Positions 51,103 through 60,265 of a stretch of DNA of 64,000 bases are shown piece by piece. Below the pieces are notes generated by a model that was given only the letters and a program-made list of their open reading frames with translations, was not told where the DNA came from and did not search any database. The stretch is from Paenibacillus sp. FSL R7-0204. Its GTDB lineage: Bacteria; Bacillota; Bacilli; Paenibacillales; Paenibacillaceae. The DNA is taken from assembly GCF_038002225.1 (NCBI RefSeq), contig NZ_JBBOCA010000001.1, positions 1,426,001 to 1,490,000 on the forward strand, read 5' to 3'. The translations under genes and the position numbers were made by a program. The number at the start of each line of letters is the position of its first letter. The stretch's first letter is position 1.

Positions 51103-51935
51103 ATCTACCCAAAATACCGCTCGGAAAGGGCGTAGAATGGATCGAAAACTGGTTAACGACCTACTTCGGACCTGTATTTGATCTCATCCATGCTGTGATC
51201 GGCGGAATGGTGAGCGGGATTGATGCGGCGCTGAATTTCCTGCCCGCAATTGTGCTGACCCTTCTGATCGCCGCTCTGGCCTACTGGATCGGCAAATGGC
51301 GGATGGCGCTGTTTGCGGTAGTCGGACTGCTCCTGATTGATAATCTTGGATTATGGGGTCCTTCGATGCAGTCGCTGGCCCTTGTGTTGACAGCCTCCAT
51401 ATTGGCGGTGGTCATCGGGGTTCCGCTGGGCGTGCTATGCGCGCAGAGCCGGACCTTCCAGAATATTGCCACGCCAATCCTGGACTTCATGCAGACGATG
51501 CCGGCGTTCGTGTATCTGCTTCCAGCCGTATCATTCTTCTCGCTGGGGGTTGTTCCCGGTGTCATTGCTTCTATTATATTTGCGATTCCGCCAACCATCC
51601 GGCTCACTAACCTGGGTATTCGTCAAGTCTCGCCCGAGCTAGTGGAGGCGGCGGATGCCTTCGGTTCAACGACAGGGCAGAAGCTGTTCAAGCTTCAGCT
51701 GCCCATCGCCATGCCGACCATTATGGCTGGTATTAACCAGACGATTATGCTGTCACTGTCTATGGTCGTCATCTCGTCGATGATCGGAGCTCAAGGTGTC
51801 GGTGCCTATGTCTACCGTGCGGTATCGCAGGCCAAGACTGGTGCGGGCTTCGAGGCGGGGATTGCCATTGTCATTATAGCGATCCTTCTGGATCGTCTGA
51901 CCCAGAAGCTGTTCAAACCCAAACAACAAGGATAG
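51099..51935 (+). CDS. opuAB: Glycine betaine ABC transporter permease
   Basis: 278 residues, start overlapping opuAA by four bases (ATGA). Begins with IPLGKGVEWIENWLTTYFGPVFDLI, the ProW/OpuAB N-terminus, followed by about seven membrane helices. The EAA loop is VEAADAFGSTTGQKLFKLQLPIAMPTIMAGI (about 184-214). Homodimer channel of OpuA. Confidence 0.93.
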   Translation: MNLPKIPLGKGVEWIENWLTTYFGPVFDLIHAVIGGMVSGIDAALNFLPAIVLTLLIAALAYWIGKWRMALFAVVGLLLIDNLGLWGPSMQSLALVLTASILAVVIGVPLGVLCAQSRTFQNIATPILDFMQTMPAFVYLLPAVSFFSLGVVPGVIASIIFAIPPTIRLTNLGIRQVSPELVEAADAFGSTTGQKLFKLQLPIAMPTIMAGINQTIMLSLSMVVISSMIGAQGVGAYVYRAVSQAKTGAGFEAGIAIVIIAILLDRLTQKLFKPKQQG

Positions 51936-51950
51936 GAGTGTATAATTAAT

Positions 51951-52835
51951 ATGACAAGAACTCATTCGATAAAGCGCAGACCGCTCATGCTGCTCATGCT
52001 GCTGCTGGCAGTAATTCTGGTAGCGGGTTGTTCGTCCAATAATAACAGTACGGTGAAGCTGGCTTATGTAGCCTGGGATTCCGAGATCGCCAGTACTAAC
52101 GTAGTCAAGGAAGTGCTGGAAACGAAGCTCGGCGTGAAGGTGGAGATGCTGCAGGTCGATGCCGGACCGATGTGGGCAGGGATTGCTGACGGCAGCGCAG
52201 ATGCTATGGTAGCCGCCTGGCTGCCAAGTACGCATGCCTCTTATCTGGAGAAATACGGCAAGGATATTGAGGATATAGGGGTTAATCTGGAGGGTACGAA
52301 GACGGGTCTTGCAGTTCCGGCCTATATGGACATTAACTCCATCGATGACCTGAAGAATGCCGATGTAGCCTCTTCTCTGAATCAGACGATTATCGGGATT
52401 GAGCCGGGGGCCGGAATTATGACGGCTACGGAAAAAGCGCTCGAAGCCTACGGCTTGAGCGATTATACGCTGCTTGAGAGCTCGTCTGCGGCGATGGCAC
52501 AGGAGCTGCAGAAGGCTTTTGACAAGAATGAACCGATTGTAGTTACCGGCTGGACTCCACACTGGATGTTCGCTAACATGGACCTGAAGTATCTGGATGA
52601 CCCGCAGAATGTATATGGCGGAGCCGAGCAGATTCACACCATGGCCCGCAAGGGACTCCAGGAGGATATGCCGGATGTGCACAAGTTCCTGAGCCAATTC
52701 AAGTGGACCGCAGAGGATATGGAGCAGGTTATGGTCAAGATTCAAGGCGGACAGTCGCCTGAAGAAGCAGCCAAGGAATGGGTAGAGAGCAATGAAGCCA
52801 AGGTGAATGAGTGGACGGCCGGCATCTCTGCATAG
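51951..52835 (+). CDS. opuAC: Glycine betaine-binding lipoprotein
   Basis: 294 residues, matching the 293 of B. subtilis OpuAC. Signal peptide ends in LLAVILVAGCSSN. The binding site tryptophans of the family are visible in YVAWDSEIAS, PMWAGIADG/AAWLPSTH and VTGWTPHWMF. Located outside the membrane, it delivers glycine betaine or proline betaine to OpuAB. Preceded by TAGGAGTG, 15 bases after the permease stop. Confidence 0.94.
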   Translation: MTRTHSIKRRPLMLLMLLLAVILVAGCSSNNNSTVKLAYVAWDSEIASTNVVKEVLETKLGVKVEMLQVDAGPMWAGIADGSADAMVAAWLPSTHASYLEKYGKDIEDIGVNLEGTKTGLAVPAYMDINSIDDLKNADVASSLNQTIIGIEPGAGIMTATEKALEAYGLSDYTLLESSSAAMAQELQKAFDKNEPIVVTGWTPHWMFANMDLKYLDDPQNVYGGAEQIHTMARKGLQEDMPDVHKFLSQFKWTAEDMEQVMVKIQGGQSPEEAAKEWVESNEAKVNEWTAGISA

Positions 52836-52959
52836 GTGAAAACTGGAGGGTCCAGTGATCTGGCGGCGATGACCGATGTGTGCTATGATGAGAGAAAATA
52901 AGCAACAATTCTGTAACTTGTACGTTTATGTCGCAGAATCTAATAGTTAGATGTTTTTT

Positions 52960-52984
52960 AAACACCCCGCAAGGGGTGTTTTTC
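52960..52984 (+). terminator. Terminator of the opuA operon
   Basis: AACACCCC, GCAA tetraloop and GGGGTGTT, followed by TTTTT-like tail. A textbook Rho-independent terminator. Confidence 0.93.
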
Positions 52985-53056
52985 TTCAACAATTAATCTT
53001 TCGTTAATGAGCGGTTCCTTTACATGCTGTTAAGAGTCAGGAAAGGAGAGCGCTCT

Positions 53057-53671
53057 ATGACCGAGATCATCAATACCTGGATTGACTGGCTGCTGCAGAG
53101 TCTTGGACTTAGCGGCCCGTATATTGTTTTCGCTACCTTTCCGCTTGCCGTGCTGCAAAGCTTGTTCGGATTTTTCCCCTTGGCGATTCTGATTGTGCTC
53201 CATGTCTCTGTATTCGAAGTGATCGGCGGGATGGCTGTCAGCTGGCTGGCCTGTAACCTGGGTGCGGTAGTTGTCTATTTTCTCTTCCGGCGTTATCTCT
53301 TCGACTGGTTCGACCGCAAATGGGGCTACAAGCTCAAGAAGTATGAGAAATGGCAGACCTATCTGGACCGTTACGGCATCTGGACCCTGGTGCTGCTGCG
53401 TACGATTCCGATTGTGCCCAGCAATATCATCAATCTGATGTCAGCTGTGTCTCCGATGAAGCCGGCGGCTTTTGTGTGGGGGACGGTGCTCGGCAATCTT
53501 TCTTTCATCTGGCTGTTCGGTACACTCAGCTCCTCGCTCATTGTTCCGCGTGAGGACTGGAACGGATTTCTGTTGTGGTATGGCGTATTCATGCTGATTC
53601 TGCTCGCTATCTTTGTCCGGCTGCATTGGGGGCATCTCCAGGAGGATAAGCACAGGCGGGCGGGGCATTAG
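53057..53671 (+). CDS. TVP38/VTT-domain membrane protein
   Basis: 204 residues from ATG 53057 behind GAAAGGAGAG (frame open from 53024). Five or six hydrophobic helices. The VTT (DedA-like) domain shows FPLAILIVLHVSVFEVIGGMAVSWLACNLGAVVVYFLFRRYL with G-x3-N-x2-A spacing, and LLRTIPIVPSNIINLMSAVSPMKPAAFVWGTVLGN, the R-x-x-P-x-x-P-x-x-x-x-N core of TVP38 proteins. Such proteins act as lipid scramblases or in membrane homeostasis. Single gene followed by a hairpin. Confidence 0.85.
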   Translation: MTEIINTWIDWLLQSLGLSGPYIVFATFPLAVLQSLFGFFPLAILIVLHVSVFEVIGGMAVSWLACNLGAVVVYFLFRRYLFDWFDRKWGYKLKKYEKWQTYLDRYGIWTLVLLRTIPIVPSNIINLMSAVSPMKPAAFVWGTVLGNLSFIWLFGTLSSSLIVPREDWNGFLLWYGVFMLILLAIFVRLHWGHLQEDKHRRAGH

Positions 53672-53689
53672 GTTTTTCACTTTAAGGCT

Positions 53690-53714
53690 AACCTCACTTT
53701 TGTGGGGTTATTTT
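53690..53714 (+). terminator. Terminator after VTT-domain gene
   Basis: AACCTCAC, loop TTTT and GTGGGGTT, then ATTTTG. It starts 19 bases after the stop. Confidence 0.75.
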
Positions 53715-53786
53715 GCGTGTGCGCCGAATAGCCTATTAATACAGGGAGCGGCTTGACCGCAGGAATGTCGGGAGGGACTGCAGGGC

Positions 53787-55085
53787 ATGGGCAGAATTAG
53801 AAAATGGGGGAAACGGAGCGCAGGCGTACCGCTCTTCGGGCGTCTGCGCCTGCCGGACTTCAGCGGAAGCGGCTTGAGGGGGCCGGACGGGCGCCGCCAG
53901 GCTTTCAAGGCCAAACCGTCCAGAGCGGGAATCCGGCCGCCGGGCGCGGGTTCGGGAGCAAGGTTCGAAGCGAAGCCGTCAAGAACCGGCGCAGGTCTGC
54001 CTGCCCGGAGCTGGGGGCGGAGCGGGGGCTTCGTGGCTAAGCCCTCCAGGTCCGGCGCCCGGCTGGACGGGAGCGGAGCGGATTACAAGGCAGCGAAGCC
54101 GTCCGGGAGAGCAGCGGGCGCTCCGGGCCAGCGGGTCTGGCGCAAGTCCGGGGGCGGCGGCTTCCGCTTGTTCGGCAGCAGGGACGGGAAGCGGCAGGGA
54201 GCTGCCGGGGGCAAGGGTCAGAAGCCGCGCAGACGGGGCAGATTCTGGATCGTTCTTAGCCTGCTGCTGCTTCTGGCGGTGCTGCAGGGACTTCGTTATG
54301 TAGAGCAGCATCTGAAGCCGCCGATTCTCCATCTCGCACAGATCCGGGTGAAGCAGATTGCAACCGAATCGATTAACAAGGCGATTACGTCCCAGGTGGC
54401 GGATGGCGGGAACGCAGAAGCGCTGATCGACTGGAAGACGGACAAGAACGGCAAAATCTCCGGCTTCATGCTCAACTACAAGGAGCATATGCGGATTACC
54501 TCGCAGGCCGCCGAGGTCATCCAGTCCACACTGCAGGAGCTGCACAACCGGACGGAATATATTCCGCTCGGGCAGGCGCTCGGCAGTCCGCTGATTGCCT
54601 CCTATGGTCCGGATATTCCGATCAAGGTCGAGCCTCAGGGGGCAGTGAAGGTTGAGCTGAACACAAGGCAGCAGAATGCCGGAATCAATATGATTCTCGT
54701 TGAAGTCTTTATTCATATTGTTACCGAGGTAGCCGTCGTCATTCCATTTGATATGGAGCCGCAGGTGGTGGATACAGAGATACCTGTCTCCTACCTGATG
54801 GTAGTCGGTGACGTTCCGATGTACTACTATAACAATCAGGGCAAGCCTGTCGGCGAGAACGGCAGCAGCGCTCCGGGCATCGCGATTCCTGCCCCCTCAC
54901 TGAGTACTGAGAAGAATAGCACCGGCGCGGACAGCGCACCAGCAGGCGGCGGCAACAGCAGCTCCGGTTCCGGCGGAGCAGGCGGACATGCGGGCAGCGG
55001 GGAGAGCCCCGAGCCAGCAGCAGGCGGCAACAATGCGCCGGATACGTCCGGGGGAGGCGGGAATGCTGGGGAAGGGGCGGAGTAG
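53787..55085 (+). CDS. yunB: YunB-like sporulation protein with basic repeat extension
   Basis: 432 residues, against about 250 for YunB of B. subtilis. The central part (about 155-355) is YunB: one membrane helix (FWIVLSLLLLLAVLQGLRYV), then HLKPPILHLAQIRVKQIATESINKAI and the conserved VFIHIVTEVAVVIPFDMEPQVVDTEIPVSYLMVVGDVP. YunB is needed for proper sporulation in Bacillus and is made in the mother cell. The first 150 residues are an Arg/Lys/Gly/Pro-rich stretch with repeated KPSR-x-G units; the last 75 are Gly/Ser-rich low complexity. Both additions are absent from the Bacillus protein. GC of the extension is very high. Confidence 0.82.
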   Translation: MGRIRKWGKRSAGVPLFGRLRLPDFSGSGLRGPDGRRQAFKAKPSRAGIRPPGAGSGARFEAKPSRTGAGLPARSWGRSGGFVAKPSRSGARLDGSGADYKAAKPSGRAAGAPGQRVWRKSGGGGFRLFGSRDGKRQGAAGGKGQKPRRRGRFWIVLSLLLLLAVLQGLRYVEQHLKPPILHLAQIRVKQIATESINKAITSQVADGGNAEALIDWKTDKNGKISGFMLNYKEHMRITSQAAEVIQSTLQELHNRTEYIPLGQALGSPLIASYGPDIPIKVEPQGAVKVELNTRQQNAGINMILVEVFIHIVTEVAVVIPFDMEPQVVDTEIPVSYLMVVGDVPMYYYNNQGKPVGENGSSAPGIAIPAPSLSTEKNSTGADSAPAGGGNSSSGSGGAGGHAGSGESPEPAAGGNNAPDTSGGGGNAGEGAE

Positions 55086-55112
55086 GGGAGAAGCGGGGAT
55101 AAGGTCGGGGTA

Positions 55113-55158
55113 AGGGCTCCTGTGGTCATTTAATGGCTGAATGGGGGTCCTTTTTTTT
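55113..55158 (+). terminator. Terminator after yunB-like gene
   Basis: AGGGCTCC pairs with GGGGTCCT (wobbles) across a loop of about 22 bases, followed by eight T residues. Confidence 0.7.
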
Positions 55159-55361
55159 GTGCCGGAGAGGTTGGTACGGGCTTATGCGGATAAAGTTCGG
55201 AATTAGTTGGCAGGCTGCTGGTGCGATGAGGACGATGAGGGAAGTATTCAAATCCACCTTTCCAATATGAATCCACTAGGAATGAACCGGAATGGCTTCT
55301 ATAATAAGGGCAACGCTGCGGCTGACAGGGGCTGTAAGCCAATCTGGGGAGGCTGAGACTA

Positions 55362-56957
55362 TTGAGAATATTGATTGTAGATGATGAACCCAGGCATCTG
55401 AGGGGGATGGTCAATCTGATCGGACGCCTTCGGCCGGAGGATCAGGTGGTGGCGGTGAAGGATGGCTTGTCGGCTATGGAAATGGTGAAAGCCCACCGCC
55501 CGGAGGCCATATTGACGGATATCCGCATGCCCGGAATGGATGGGCTTGAATTTCTGGAACGGCTTAAGCTTGAAGGTATCCGGACCAGGGTTGTAATGGT
55601 ATCCGCTTACAATCTGTTCGAGTATGCGCAGAAGGCAGTCCATTATGGGGCTTATGATTACCTGCTGAAGCCGGTGGAGATTGGCCAAGTTGCGGATGTC
55701 CTAAGCCGGATCGACCATCTGCTGACAGCGGAACAGAGGCAGCGCCGTGAAGAGGAAGAAATGCAGCAGCGGCTTAAGCTCGCTTCTTCCGCCTACCTGA
55801 ACCGGCTCATGCTGTCCTGGCTGAACGGCAGTGCGTCCTTGGCCGAGCTGGCGGAGCTGAACGGTTATGATTGGCTGCGGGAGAGTGGTGTCGCTGTGTA
55901 TTCGGAGCTGAACTCCTGCCAGGATAGCGGGGAGAGGCAGGACAGCGGCATGTTCATCCGTGCTCTGGAGCAGGCCTGGGGCAGGTGGGGGGAAGCCATC
56001 ACGATTCCCTTGAGCGGGATGACGGAGGACGGTCCTTTTGCTGCCGTTACCTTGATTAGCCTGGAAGCTCTTACCGGAGACATGCGGGATGATGCCCGGT
56101 CCATCACCCAGTCCTTGGCGGCGGATTGGGCGCATACCGGACTGCTTACCCATGGGATTGGCCCGGAATGCCGTTCCCTCCGGGAGGAAGCGCCGCGGTC
56201 CTATCTGGCGGCCAGAACGGCCAACAGCTACAATTTCTATGATTTCCGGCAGGGGCTGCTGTTTTCAGATGAGATCAGGTCTTCTTCCCGTGAGGCCGTT
56301 CCTGACTGGAGCAAGGTCTATGAGGCATTGAAAATGGATGATGCTGCGCTTGTTCTGGAAGCTTGTGTGGAAGCCCTCTGCCAGCTTGCGGACGGTGGAC
56401 ATGCCAGCCCTATGCTGCTGAAGGAGCAGGCATCGCTTATGCTGCTGCAGGTCCGGAGTGAGCATCAGGACATTCTGGATAAGAGAGCGCAGCAGAAGCT
56501 GACCAGTACGGCTACGATGCTTATCCGCTCATGCCGATCGTACCCGGAGCTGGTGGCCCATTTGGGGCAGGCACTCCGGGAAGCGCATTTGGCCTTAACC
56601 GTATCCCGGCAGGATCAGGGGGAGAGCATGATCGCTGAATGCCTAAGCTGGATACAGCAGCATATGAAGGAGGAGCTTACACTGGAGCGGGCAGCCGAGC
56701 ATTTCCATTTTAACCCCTCTTATTTCAGTACACTGATCAAGAACAGGACGGGAAAAACGTTCTCTGAGCAGGTGACGGCGGCCCGGATGAAGCGGGCCAA
56801 GGTGCTGCTCGCCGGGGAGCCGCTCCGAATATATGAAGTATCTCTGGAATGCGGATTTCAGGATACGAAATATTTTTGCCGCGTATTCAAAAAGTATTAC
56901 GGCATGTCACCCAAAGCCTATAAGCACGCGCTGTCGCAAAGGAAACGTGAGGCATGA
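55362..56957 (+). CDS. YesN-type response regulator with AraC DNA-binding domain
   Basis: 531 residues from TTG 55362 with GGGGAGG nine bases upstream. Receiver domain (1-120): RILIVDDEPRHLRGM, phospho-acceptor aspartate near residue 54 in AILTDIRMPGMDGLEFL, and YDYLLKPVEIGQV. A middle domain of about 270 residues is followed by a C-terminal AraC domain (about 425-525): LTLERAAEHFHFNPSYFSTLIKNRTGKTFSEQVTAARMKRAK and IYEVSLECGFQDTKYFCRVFKKYYGMSPKAYK. The stop overlaps the kinase start (ATGA), and the pair controls the sugar transporter genes that follow. Confidence 0.92.
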   Translation: MRILIVDDEPRHLRGMVNLIGRLRPEDQVVAVKDGLSAMEMVKAHRPEAILTDIRMPGMDGLEFLERLKLEGIRTRVVMVSAYNLFEYAQKAVHYGAYDYLLKPVEIGQVADVLSRIDHLLTAEQRQRREEEEMQQRLKLASSAYLNRLMLSWLNGSASLAELAELNGYDWLRESGVAVYSELNSCQDSGERQDSGMFIRALEQAWGRWGEAITIPLSGMTEDGPFAAVTLISLEALTGDMRDDARSITQSLAADWAHTGLLTHGIGPECRSLREEAPRSYLAARTANSYNFYDFRQGLLFSDEIRSSSREAVPDWSKVYEALKMDDAALVLEACVEALCQLADGGHASPMLLKEQASLMLLQVRSEHQDILDKRAQQKLTSTATMLIRSCRSYPELVAHLGQALREAHLALTVSRQDQGESMIAECLSWIQQHMKEELTLERAAEHFHFNPSYFSTLIKNRTGKTFSEQVTAARMKRAKVLLAGEPLRIYEVSLECGFQDTKYFCRVFKKYYGMSPKAYKHALSQRKREA

Positions 56958-58720
56958 AGATCACCTTCCGTTACCGGCTGCTGGCCAGCTATATTCTGCT
57001 GATCGCCATTCCCCTGCTCGTTCTGGGGGCTTTGTTCTACCGGACCAGCCTGAAGATTATCACAGAGCAGGCGCAGAAGAATGTGTATGAGATTGTCAGG
57101 AAGAATAATGAAGTTATGGACACCAAGCTGCGGATCGTGGACCAGAACAGCATGTCCTTGTTCCTCGATAAGGACCTGTTCCGCATCTTTAGCCAGCTGG
57201 ACCCCACGAATGAAGCGGAGCTGTTTGCAGCCGACCGGCAGGTGACGGCCGTGCTCGGCAAAACCTTTTCCCAGAACCAGGATATCTTTGCCTACCAGCT
57301 ATGGACCTCCTACTTCACCTTCGGACAACCCCTGCCTCAAGGAGAACCGACGCAATCGGATATATACCGTTTGGCCCGGCAGGCGGGAGGGAAGCTGGTG
57401 TGGATACCGACTTATGAGTTCGCTTCCATGTTCAACCAGCCCTATCTGCAAGGCGGAAATCTGGAGTTCCGTTATCTCTTCTCGGCTACACGTCTGCTGG
57501 ATTTCACCTATCTGAGCAATACGAAGCTTGCCAAAATGGATGCCGGAGTGGAACGTCCCGTACTTGCCATAAGCTTCAAATCCGAGGTGCTTAAATCCTT
57601 GTATGCAGACAGCCTTCCGGGGAACTCGCGCTACATGGTGCTTGATCCGCAGGACAGGGTAGTCGCCAGCAGTGAGGCGGGTCAGGTTGCACAGATCTAT
57701 AAGGAGGCAGGGCTGGACGAGCTGCAGCGGGAGAACAGCGGGGCACGGAGAATGAAGCTGGACGGCGAAGCGGTGATCGTCTGCTTTGACCGATCAGAGG
57801 TGACCGGCTGGATGTCTGTGGTGTGGATACCGGAGGCGGGGCTGGTGAGCACCCTGGTGCCGGTGATCCGGACATCCATTACCGTACTGGCCGTAGTGAT
57901 GGGGATTGTAGCTCTGATCTTCGCTTATTTCATTGCGGGTAAAATCACTAAGCCCATCAAGCGGCTGCTCAGCGCGATGAGATCGGTAGGCGAGGGCGAT
58001 TTCCAGACCCGCGTGGATGTGGTGAGCCATGACGAGTTCGGTGTGCTGACGCAGCGCTTCAACCGGATGAATGACCGGATTCACCTGCTGGTGACGGAGA
58101 ATTACGAGATCAAGCTGAAGGAGAAGGAGGCTGAGATTCAGGCGCTCAACATGCAGATGCATCCGCACTTCCTGTACAATACGCTAAATGTGATGAACTG
58201 GACGGCAATTGAGAACGATCAGCAGGAGCTTAGCAGGATGCTTGTCTGCCTGTCCAACATGCTGCACTATACCTCCCGGAAGACATGGGACGCCGTACCG
58301 TTGTCCGAAGAGATGAGCTGGATGAGTAATTACTTCTATATTATGTCGATCCGCTTCGAGGACAAGTTCACCGTGGAGTATGATATGGACCCGCGGCTAT
58401 TAGCGTACGATGTGCCGAGACTGCTGTTCCAGCCCTTTGTGGAGAATGCGATTCTTCACGGCTTCGATCAGACCGGTTCTGGCGGACTCATCGGAATCCG
58501 CGGCTGGATTAACGGCAGAACCCGGTATTATGAGGTGGCCGACAACGGCCGTGGTATGAGTGCGGAGACGGTACACAGGATTCTGCATCAGAAATCTTCC
58601 TCCGTGGGCATCAAGAATACTATTGACCGCATTCAGATGACCTACGGCGGCGAGTACGGGATATCCATCTTCTCAACTCCGGGAACAGGCACGAAGGTAG
58701 TGATTACTTTGCCGCTATAA
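56954..58720 (+). CDS. YesM-type sensor histidine kinase
   Basis: 588 residues. First helix LLASYILLIAIPLLVLGALFY, extracellular Cache-like sensor (about 35-290), second helix near 295-320 (TSITVLAVVMGIVALIFAYFIAG), and HAMP (GKITKPIKRLLSAMRSVGEGDFQTRV). Then a His_kinase domain with ALNMQMHPHFLYNTLNVMNW (phospho-His in the HPHFLYN motif) and an ATPase domain with LFQPFVENAILHG and VADNGRGM. This is the LytS/YesM group. Translationally coupled to the regulator; it senses an extracellular sugar, possibly through the binding protein encoded next. Confidence 0.93.
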   Translation: MKITFRYRLLASYILLIAIPLLVLGALFYRTSLKIITEQAQKNVYEIVRKNNEVMDTKLRIVDQNSMSLFLDKDLFRIFSQLDPTNEAELFAADRQVTAVLGKTFSQNQDIFAYQLWTSYFTFGQPLPQGEPTQSDIYRLARQAGGKLVWIPTYEFASMFNQPYLQGGNLEFRYLFSATRLLDFTYLSNTKLAKMDAGVERPVLAISFKSEVLKSLYADSLPGNSRYMVLDPQDRVVASSEAGQVAQIYKEAGLDELQRENSGARRMKLDGEAVIVCFDRSEVTGWMSVVWIPEAGLVSTLVPVIRTSITVLAVVMGIVALIFAYFIAGKITKPIKRLLSAMRSVGEGDFQTRVDVVSHDEFGVLTQRFNRMNDRIHLLVTENYEIKLKEKEAEIQALNMQMHPHFLYNTLNVMNWTAIENDQQELSRMLVCLSNMLHYTSRKTWDAVPLSEEMSWMSNYFYIMSIRFEDKFTVEYDMDPRLLAYDVPRLLFQPFVENAILHGFDQTGSGGLIGIRGWINGRTRYYEVADNGRGMSAETVHRILHQKSSSVGIKNTIDRIQMTYGGEYGISIFSTPGTGTKVVITLPL

Positions 58721-58758
58721 GCCAATCCTGGTCCACCAATCCAAAGAGATTAGGGTTA

Positions 58759-58772
58759 TGTAAGCGCTATCT
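58759..58772 (+). promoter_or_regulatory. Catabolite-responsive element (cre) upstream of the sugar transporter operon
   Basis: TGTAAGCGCTATCT agrees with the CcpA cre consensus TGWAANCGNTNWCA at all but the last position. A perfect TATAAT lies at 58780-58785, 69 bases upstream of the binding-protein start, so the cre covers the -35 region and would allow glucose repression. Confidence 0.7.
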
Positions 58773-58848
58773 TATATTTTATAATAAAGGCATCATAGAC
58801 TGCAGCTATGAACCCGTTGAACTTATAAATCGAGAGGGGCTTCCGAAT

Positions 58849-60252
58849 ATGTCGCAACCCAGGAAATCAGTCTTCATCACATTGGCTCTGGTTCTGATGC
58901 TTGCCGCTGTGCTGTCTGCGTGCTCGAAGTCAGATACTGCAAGCCCTGACACTTCCGCATCTTCCGGGAATTCCGGATCGAAGGAGAATATTAAGCTGCG
59001 GATGACTGTTTGGGGCTCACCGGAGGAAGTGGCTCCTTATAAAAAAGCGATTCAGAATTTCGAGGCCAAGCATCCGAGCGTTAAGGTCGAGCTTCAGCAT
59101 ATTGCCGCTGATTATGATACCAAGCTGACGACTATGGTCGCCGGGAATGATGTACCTGACATCGCCATGATGGAGTCGGGTACGATTGCTTTTCCGATGG
59201 CGGAGCAGGGCAAATTCTATAATCTTCAGGAATTCCTGGATACGGATACCGAGATTAGTCCCGATACGCTTGTTCCTAATATTACCTATTCCCTGGAGCC
59301 GGGCAATGTGATCGGAATCGGCCCCGGACCTGAATCCTTCGCCTTGTTCTACAATGAGGAGATCTTCAAGGACGCCGGCATTGAACCTCCTCCGTCGAAT
59401 GTGGCGGATGCCTGGACCTGGGATGAATTCGTTGAGGTGGCCAAGAAGCTGACGGTGGATACCAATGGAAAAACAGCGGCAGACCCGGACTTCGATCCCA
59501 AAAAAATCAAGCAATATGGAGCAAACATCTCCACCTGGTGGGGGGTATACAGCAACTTCATCTATTCCAACGGCGGGGATTTCATCTCTGCAGACGGCAA
59601 AACCTTCGGGCTGAACCAGCCGGAGGCGGTGGAGGCGCTCCAGAAAATATCCGATCTGATGAATGTCCACCATGTCTCTCCTTCACCAGTACAGTCCAAG
59701 AACATTCCAGCGACGAATGTGGCGCTCCAGACCAAAAAGGTAGCGATGACAGTGGATGGACAATGGGCAAGTGCAGGCCTGGCCCAATCCAAGTTCAGTT
59801 TCAATGTCGGGGTCATGCCAGTGATGAAAGAGCCGGTTACCACTGTCGTCTGCGGCATGTTCTCCATCTTCAAATCCTCCAAGCATCCCCAGGAGGCCTG
59901 GGAGCTGCTGAAGGCACTGCTTGATCCTGAAGCATCCATTGACATGCTTACCGCCGGAACCTGGATGCCGTCTCCCAAGGACTGGTATACCGATCCTGCG
60001 CTGTTGGCCAAATGGACGGAGAATCTGGACGCCAGACCGTCCGGCTATAAGGAAGCCATTGTCGATGTGATTCTGACCAAAGGGCATCAGACTCCGACCG
60101 GCTATGTGAAGAATTTCAACAATATTATGGACTTGGTCAATCCTGCACTGGATAAGGTGTGGCTCGGCCAGCAGACTGCCCAGGAAGCGATGGACTCCAT
60201 CGCGGCAAAGGTCCAGGCCCAGATTAAGGGACGCCGCGATATCAAGGAATAG
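58849..60252 (+). CDS. Sugar ABC transporter substrate-binding lipoprotein (family 1)
   Basis: 467 residues with a signal ending in LMLAAVLSACSKS and a Ser-rich linker. The mature domain starts KLRMTVWGSPEEVAPYKKAIQNFEAKHPSVKVELQHIAADYDTKLTTMVAGNDVPDIAMM, characteristic of the UgpB/MalE-like cluster B, unlike the LplA-type binding proteins elsewhere in the window. Contains FALFYNEEIFKDAGIEPPP and MTVDGQWA. Followed after 13 bases by its permeases. Ligand inferred to be an arabino-oligosaccharide from the GH127/GH43 neighbours. Confidence 0.92.
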   Translation: MSQPRKSVFITLALVLMLAAVLSACSKSDTASPDTSASSGNSGSKENIKLRMTVWGSPEEVAPYKKAIQNFEAKHPSVKVELQHIAADYDTKLTTMVAGNDVPDIAMMESGTIAFPMAEQGKFYNLQEFLDTDTEISPDTLVPNITYSLEPGNVIGIGPGPESFALFYNEEIFKDAGIEPPPSNVADAWTWDEFVEVAKKLTVDTNGKTAADPDFDPKKIKQYGANISTWWGVYSNFIYSNGGDFISADGKTFGLNQPEAVEALQKISDLMNVHHVSPSPVQSKNIPATNVALQTKKVAMTVDGQWASAGLAQSKFSFNVGVMPVMKEPVTTVVCGMFSIFKSSKHPQEAWELLKALLDPEASIDMLTAGTWMPSPKDWYTDPALLAKWTENLDARPSGYKEAIVDVILTKGHQTPTGYVKNFNNIMDLVNPALDKVWLGQQTAQEAMDSIAAKVQAQIKGRRDIKE

Positions 60253-60265
60253 ACTGGAGGCCAGT

